The notes under the pieces were generated by a model. That model was given only the letters and a program-made list of their open reading frames with translations, did no database searches and was not told the origin of the DNA. A DNA stretch of 9,376 nucleotides from TWA4 sp051879195 (GTDB lineage Bacteria; Bacillota; Clostridia; Lachnospirales; Lachnospiraceae): contig JBJELO010000198.1 in NCBI GenBank assembly GCA_051879195.1, positions 1 through 9,376 on the forward strand, written 5' to 3'. A program made the translations under genes and the position numbers. Every line of letters begins with the position of its first letter. The first letter of the stretch is position 1. Below, one piece after another: positions 5,009 to 9,376 of the stretch.

Positions 5009-6625
5009 ATGGATAGAAAAAGCAGCAGAAAGCGTGCGGAGGGTGAGAAGGCCGGAAGAGGCCGTGCAAAGCGCAGCAGAGTCAGGTACAAGATCAGTGC
5101 TTTCTATGAAGGCGACAAGCGGATTTACACGGTTCTTGATATTTCTGCGGACAGGACTCTGGATGATCTGTGCAGGATGATTCTGGATGCATTTGATTTT
5201 GACGATTCCCACAGTTATCTGTTCAATTTCAGAGGACGGGGATATGGACAGGGAGAAGATGTATATTATTCACTGCCTGATGAAGGTCGGAAGAGTACAG
5301 ATGTGAAGCTGGAGCAGCTGGGACTTTCCCTGAGGAAGAATTTTTATTTTCTGTATGATTTCGGCGCTGAATGGGAATTTTACCTGCAGGTTCGTGAAAT
5401 TTATGAAACGGAAGAATATACCATCGATGGAATCGTGTCAGTGAAAGGGGAACTGGAGCAGTATCCCGGCCAGAGCAGTAATCTGCAGGCAGAATGGGAT
5501 GAATATATGGAAGAACCGGAAGAAGAACCGGGCATGTTCTTTTTCAGAATTGACAAGTACCTCACTGTTAAGGAGATTCTGGATACAAGAGATGAGGACA
5601 GTCTGAGGGCTGTGGCCGGCAGATTTCTGAATCCGCTGAATCCTTCCGGTGCCGCCGGGGGAACAAGTGTGGAATGGGTGAAAGATCAGTATATCCGGGC
5701 ACTGCTGAATGACAGAAAACGTCTTCTGCTGTTTTTGAAAGGACAGGCAGCCGATCTCTTCTTTTTCATGATGACGGCCATTCCTGAGCCGGAGGATGAT
5801 ACGCTCAGCTGGATGGATCTGATGGATGTGGTCACGATCAGGAGTGAACATGATGTGCAGGAAGTATCTGTTTCCATGATGTATCTGTATGCCATGGGCG
5901 TTTGTGAACCGGAACTGGACCAGGAGGGGCAGATACAAAGTTTCCGCATCTGCGGCGAGATGCGAAGAACCTATGAAGCATGGATAAACCAGCCGGAACC
6001 TCTGTATGATATGTATGTTTACCAGGATTCGGAGAAACTGGTGAATGTACTGATGTACCGGTACGGTGTCATCGAAATTGACAGGCTCTGGGAGATCAGT
6101 CAGGCCCGCAGTCTGGTCCGCAGCGCGAAACAGATAAAAAAAGAAGATTTTATCTACCTGCTTGCCGGGCGTATGGAAATTTTTAACCGCTTCCGTATCT
6201 GTGTGCGGGACGGGATAGAATACCTTTCTGCATATCAGGCGGACGACATGGAAAAGATTCTGGAAGCCAGGAAGGCGGTACCCGGTCTGACTTACCGTCT
6301 TTATGAGGAACCGGAACTGAAAGATATGATAGAGCATAATCCTTACAGTGATGTGTCGGGTTTTCGTAAACTGGTGGAAATGCTGCGAAACAGCTTTCAG
6401 GATGAAGAGATGCTGGTTGTGGAATTTATTGTGCAGACGATTGCAGAGCAGGCCATGGTGGAAACAGACTCTGAAGAGATCATTCAGAAAACGCGTGCTG
6501 TATTGAACAGCTATGGTAAACGGATGACGAAAAAGCTGCAGGAACTGATCCGGCGGGTGGCAGAAAACATGCCTCTTGCCACCAGATACGGATATACGCG
6601 GGCTGAACTGGCAAGGATGAAATAG
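5009..6625 (+). CDS. Plasmid pRiA4b ORF-3 domain protein with long unknown C-terminus
   Basis: A 538-residue protein. Residues 1-26 are a strongly basic tail. Residues about 27-150 resemble the pRiA4b ORF-3 (IS1096 TnpR-like) domain: YKISAFYEGDKRIYTVLDIS, LDDLCRMILDAFDFDDSHSYLF and the hallmark-like YDFGAEWEF near 116-124 (family members usually read YDFGDxWxH). The domain's biochemical role is not established. The remaining 390 residues are acidic and largely helical and match nothing I know; no transmembrane segments, catalytic motif or HTH are evident. The ATG at 5009 has AAAGGGGG 8 bases upstream; a nearby ATG at 5004 is in another frame that stops early. It is preceded by a terminator and followed after 132 bases by the PqqD-like gene, with a possible promoter between, so cotranscription is uncertain. 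No transposase is seen, so it is not obviously mobile. Confidence 0.8.
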   Translation: MDRKSSRKRAEGEKAGRGRAKRSRVRYKISAFYEGDKRIYTVLDISADRTLDDLCRMILDAFDFDDSHSYLFNFRGRGYGQGEDVYYSLPDEGRKSTDVKLEQLGLSLRKNFYFLYDFGAEWEFYLQVREIYETEEYTIDGIVSVKGELEQYPGQSSNLQAEWDEYMEEPEEEPGMFFFRIDKYLTVKEILDTRDEDSLRAVAGRFLNPLNPSGAAGGTSVEWVKDQYIRALLNDRKRLLLFLKGQAADLFFFMMTAIPEPEDDTLSWMDLMDVVTIRSEHDVQEVSVSMMYLYAMGVCEPELDQEGQIQSFRICGEMRRTYEAWINQPEPLYDMYVYQDSEKLVNVLMYRYGVIEIDRLWEISQARSLVRSAKQIKKEDFIYLLAGRMEIFNRFRICVRDGIEYLSAYQADDMEKILEARKAVPGLTYRLYEEPELKDMIEHNPYSDVSGFRKLVEMLRNSFQDEEMLVVEFIVQTIAEQAMVETDSEEIIQKTRAVLNSYGKRMTKKLQELIRRVAENMPLATRYGYTRAELARMK

Positions 6626-6651
6626 TCTGAAAAGATTTTATTTGACATTGG

Positions 6652-6680
6652 TAGACATTTGAAATTGCCTGTGGTAGACT
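6652..6680 (+). promoter_or_regulatory. Candidate promoter for the PqqD-STAND pair
   Basis: TAGACA (6652-6657) and TAGACT (6675-6680) are 17 bases apart, five and four of six matches to consensus. They lie inside a direct repeat, TGGTAGAC at 6649-6656 and 6672-6679, which could instead be a 23-bp-spaced activator site. A better -35 hexamer, TTGACA at 6642-6647, has no -10 at the right distance. Confidence 0.35.
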
Positions 6681-6757
6681 AATGAAGAAAATATCTTTGT
6701 CTGCAGAAGACAGCTGACAGTGCAATAATCTGTGTTTGTAGAAGGTGCAAGTGATTT

Positions 6758-7042
6758 ATGAGAATTGAGAAAGAATTTGTCCTGCGCGAAATTGCAGGGG
6801 ATTATATCATTATACCGACAGGGAAGACCGTACTGGAATTCAATGGTCTCATCACGGTGAATGAAGTGGGTGTTTCTCTGTGGAAGATGCTCCAGCAGGA
6901 TGTGACGATGGAGGATCTTGTAAAAGGGATTCTGGACGAATACGATGTGGAAGAAAGCGTTGCAAGAGAAGATATTCAGGAATTTCTGGACACTCTGGTA
7001 AAAGGTGGTATTCTTACGAAGGATGAGGATGATGCGGTATAA
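6758..7042 (+). CDS. PqqD-like small protein (RiPP recognition element fold)
   Basis: A 94-residue protein that matches the PqqD pattern: N-terminal beta strands with EFVLREIAGDYIIIPTG (6-22), GLITVNEVGVSLWKML (30-45, with Asn35-Glu36-Val37-Gly38 and Trp42), a helix MEDLVKGILDEYDV (51-64), DIQEFLDTL (72-80) and KGGIL (82-86). PqqD-type domains bind leader peptides of ribosomal peptides and present them to a modifying enzyme, often a radical SAM protein. No such enzyme or precursor is in this window, so the partner is unknown. The ATG at 6758 follows AAGGTG at 6742-6747. Its last 11 bases overlap the start of the STAND gene, implying translational coupling and a joint role. The ending DEDDAV is acidic. 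The fold call is good; a RiPP role is inferred. Confidence 0.87.
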   Translation: MRIEKEFVLREIAGDYIIIPTGKTVLEFNGLITVNEVGVSLWKMLQQDVTMEDLVKGILDEYDVEESVAREDIQEFLDTLVKGGILTKDEDDAV

Positions 7043-9376
7043 ACCTCTGGCGGGCAGTCGCCATTACATTGATAAAACAGAAGCTTTGGAGAAGGGAATC
7101 GCAGTATTCCCTTCTATTTATATTGAGGGAGCCGCGGCCTCGGGAAAAACCACGGCGATAAAGATGCTGCTGGAAAATCACCCGGAAGCAGAGTATATTG
7201 TACTGGACATGGGAGCGGAAGGACAGGAAACGGAAAAGTCCGGAACAGAAAAGCCTGAAACAGAAAAGTCCGGAACGGAAAAGCCGGAAGCAGAAAGGTT
7301 TGGAACGGAAATGTCTGAAACAGAGCTTCCGTGGGAAAAATCTCCAGTAGAAAAACTGCTGGAATTTGCTTTTGCAGAGAAAAATGTATGGGTGATTCTG
7401 GAGAATATCAGGGGAAAACTTTCGGCAGAAACCGTCAGGGCAATCGGCATATTCCTGCAGAACTGTCCTCACGGCTCCAGGATGATTCTGGCAGGAAGAG
7501 AACGTCCCCAGGAAGAATTGCTGGAATTTATCTGGAAAGGGGAGATGGAACTTCTGCCCCAGCAGGTTCTCCTGTTCACAAAGGAAGAAATCCGGGACAT
7601 GACGGAGCGGACGGGAAGTGTTCTGGATCCGGACCTGATTTATGAAGAAACCGGCGGCTGGGCCGGCTGCGTCGATCTGATGCTTCGGCTGGCAGAACAG
7701 GACACGGAAAGAAAAGAGGAAGGTACCATCCGGACACCGGAAGAACTGCGCCGGAGCTACGAGATTGATACCTATATCCGCCGCTCGATTCTGGAGACTC
7801 TGTCTCCGGAAGAACAGGAAATCATGCAGCGGGGAGCCATCTGTCCGTGGCTGAGTGGGGAACTATGTGAAGAAGTATGGGGAATGTCCCGGGCGGTGGA
7901 TACTCTGGAACGACTGGAACGTAAGGGATTGATGCTCTGCGAGCCCGGCGGGAAACGCTGGAAAATGGCGCCTCTTTTTCGGAAAAGTTATGGAAATATG
8001 CCGGAAAATGAAGTTCGGTACCAGAATCAGGGCTTCTGGAAACATCTGGGGAAATGGTATGAAGCACATGATTATGTGGAAGAAGCTCTGTGGTGCCTGA
8101 AATACTTCGGCAGTGAGGAGGAATACCGCGGCTGTGCAGCCGCTTTCTGCGACCGGATCCCGTTCCTTTCCGTATCTTTCCATGAAGTCATGGACTGGAA
8201 AGACAATCTTCCGGAGATCTGTTATCTGCGGGGGATGGATTGCTATTTTCACAGGAACCAGGAAGGACTTGACCGGGAAATCAGGAAGGTGGAGAAAGAA
8301 CTGGAAGCCGGAAACAGAACATTTCGAACCCGGGAAATCTACCTGAACCTGAATTATGTAAAGCCCGATCTGCCCCTCAGCCGGTGGCTGGAGATGCTGG
8401 AACAGTACGGCGGTAAAGATGAAGCCGGTAAAATCAGACTTTACAACATGACTGGCAATTCCTGCACCTGTCTGTGCGGTCTGCGGGATCTGTCGGGGCT
8501 GTTTGCCTGCACGAAAAAAGAGGAAAACAGGAAAGCACGGATCTGGAGAGAATATCTGGGAACTGAAGAATGGCAGTGTTATCAGCTGGCGCGAATCGAT
8601 TATTATCTGGAAACGGAACGCGGGGACAGTATCAGGGAAGAAGACCGGGCATTGCTGGAAGAAAAAAGCTCGTGCCGGATGCTCCTGGTCAGATTGTATC
8701 TGCTGTGCAAGCTGCAGAAAAGTCAGCCTGAACCGGAGTATGAGGAACTGATCGCCAGCCTGCAGGCACAGCTTGCCCGTGAGGAAAACCCTGTTCTGGC
8801 ACAGAATGCGGAGGCCATCGCCGGCATTTACGCAGCCGACCTGGGAGAACCGGAAAAGCTGGTCCGCTGGCTGCGATACTCGTCTGATGATGCAGGAGCC
8901 GGGGTTACAGAAGACAATTACACAGTGCTGTATTGTCAGGCCAGAGGCTATATGCTGCTGAACCAGTACGAGCGGGCATCCAGAATCCTGCGGCGTCTCA
9001 TTCCGTATATGCAGTTTTACCACCGAACCCGTTTCCTGTCTGAACTTTTATTTCAGCAGGCGGCAGCAGACTGGGAAAAAGACCGGTACGGCAAATCTCT
9101 GAAAAGTGCCATTGAATCATTTCTGGTTAATGGAAACTGCCGCTATGTGAGGTTTTACGCCGAATACGGAAAAAGAGGCGAAGAAGTCCTGAAAGCCTAC
9201 GTGGAATGGATGGAAAACAACGCACCGGGCGGCTGGCACAGAAAAAAGAAATACAATTACGGCAACGTACTGCGCATGCCGCTGGAAGATTATATGGAAG
9301 TCATCCTGCGCTGCGCCCGAAAAGAAGTCCGCGCCGGCCGCACGGCGCCGGAAGAACCCGCCCGCGAGCACCTGAC
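7032..9376 (+). CDS. MalT/LuxR-like STAND NTPase regulator, 3' end outside the window
   Basis: An uninterrupted frame of 781 residues running off the window, translated by hand. Walker A is at 33-40 (G-AAAS-GKT). VWVILENIRG (119-128) sits where MalT-like proteins have Walker B. RMILAGRERP (150-159), LFTKEEI (181-187) and TGGWAGCVDLML (207-218) follow the MalT order, then a winged-helix region (about 258-320) ending KMAPLFRKSY, like the HPLF motif of the family. Residues 335-770 are helical, likely TPR-like sensor repeats. The C-terminal LuxR HTH is expected beyond base 9376 and is not seen. Family knowledge: MalT-type proteins are ATP- and ligand-controlled activators. The ATG at 7032 overlaps the PqqD stop by 11 bases, with AAGGA at 7019-7023 8 bases upstream. 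Residues 66-100 are an acidic repeat insert. Confidence 0.83.
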   Translation, partial: MRYKPLAGSRHYIDKTEALEKGIAVFPSIYIEGAAASGKTTAIKMLLENHPEAEYIVLDMGAEGQETEKSGTEKPETEKSGTEKPEAERFGTEMSETELPWEKSPVEKLLEFAFAEKNVWVILENIRGKLSAETVRAIGIFLQNCPHGSRMILAGRERPQEELLEFIWKGEMELLPQQVLLFTKEEIRDMTERTGSVLDPDLIYEETGGWAGCVDLMLRLAEQDTERKEEGTIRTPEELRRSYEIDTYIRRSILETLSPEEQEIMQRGAICPWLSGELCEEVWGMSRAVDTLERLERKGLMLCEPGGKRWKMAPLFRKSYGNMPENEVRYQNQGFWKHLGKWYEAHDYVEEALWCLKYFGSEEEYRGCAAAFCDRIPFLSVSFHEVMDWKDNLPEICYLRGMDCYFHRNQEGLDREIRKVEKELEAGNRTFRTREIYLNLNYVKPDLPLSRWLEMLEQYGGKDEAGKIRLYNMTGNSCTCLCGLRDLSGLFACTKKEENRKARIWREYLGTEEWQCYQLARIDYYLETERGDSIREEDRALLEEKSSCRMLLVRLYLLCKLQKSQPEPEYEELIASLQAQLAREENPVLAQNAEAIAGIYAADLGEPEKLVRWLRYSSDDAGAGVTEDNYTVLYCQARGYMLLNQYERASRILRRLIPYMQFYHRTRFLSELLFQQAAADWEKDRYGKSLKSAIESFLVNGNCRYVRFYAEYGKRGEEVLKAYVEWMENNAPGGWHRKKKYNYGNVLRMPLEDYMEVILRCARKEVRAGRTAPEEPAREHL
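7227..7331 (+). repeat. Seven 15-bp in-frame repeats in the STAND gene
   Basis: Units start at 7227, 7242, 7257, 7272, 7287, 7302 and 7317 and encode ETEKS, GTEKP, ETEKS, GTEKP, EAERF, GTEMS and ETELP. Alternation of GAAAC- and GGAAC-type units gives a 30-bp higher-order period, and divergence rises towards the 3' end. The result is an acidic, probably disordered insert at residues 66-100. Confidence 0.93.

Noticed and set aside
5438..6337. 299-residue minus-strand frame
   Set aside because: Antisense to the pRiA4b-domain gene, which has a good start site and recognisable N-terminus. The antisense product is Ile/His/Phe-rich with no motif.
6682..6717. Possible RiPP precursor peptide of 11 residues upstream of the PqqD gene
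   Set aside because: Far too short for a leader plus core, with no ribosome binding site at the expected distance.
7863..9023. 386-residue minus-strand frame
   Set aside because: It is antisense to the 781-residue STAND frame, which has ordered family motifs. The minus frame has none and starts without a ribosome binding site.

Overview
The window looks like chromosome of a low-to-moderate GC anaerobic Firmicute, most likely a Lachnospiraceae-type Clostridium relative. The reasons are the ssb-rpsR pair, strong AGGAGG-type ribosome binding sites, a ferredoxin-like monomeric [FeFe] hydrogenase with group B-type motifs, and an XRE regulator of a style I associate with that family. No species can be named from the sequence alone. 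There are no rRNA or tRNA genes, no transposase and no CRISPR array.

Layout. Bases 1-281 are the 3' end of ssb, and 355-621 is rpsR (ribosomal protein S18), closed by a strong terminator at 694-726. A UPF0340/YwlG-family gene follows (834-1391). Next is an unrecognised, probably all-helical protein (1570-2058), which has a good sigma-A-like promoter whose transcript would begin with a hairpin. A large terminator (2082-2146) separates it from the convergent [FeFe] hydrogenase on the minus strand (2197-3636). The hydrogenase starts at TTG behind a near-perfect Shine-Dalgarno. Its upstream region (3637-4133) is the only gene-free stretch longer than 300 bases. It holds a minus-strand promoter, a perfect 7-1-7 palindrome touching the -35 box, and four 14-bp tandem repeats that would lie in the 5' leader. 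A divergent XRE-type regulator (4134-4448), an 87-residue hypothetical protein (4639-4902) with its own terminator, and a pRiA4b ORF-3-domain protein with a long unrecognised C-terminus (5009-6625) come next.

The right end carries a translationally coupled pair: a PqqD-like small protein (6758-7042) and a very long gene that overlaps its stop codon and runs off the window (7032-9376, at least 781 residues). I translated that frame by hand. It has a Walker A motif, a MalT-like NTPase/winged-helix region and a helical repeat region, so it is probably a MalT/LuxR-type STAND regulator with its DNA-binding domain outside the window. Between Walker A and the putative Walker B strand it carries seven 15-bp repeats encoding an acidic Glu/Thr/Lys-rich insert.

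How the parts fit. The left end is housekeeping, the middle is fermentative hydrogen metabolism with a possible local regulator, and the right end is a sensory or peptide-related module. The least explained items are the PqqD-STAND pair with its repeat insert and the repeat/palindrome architecture upstream of the hydrogenase. I see no proof of a wholly new system; a radical SAM or RiPP precursor gene that would clarify the PqqD pair is not in the window.
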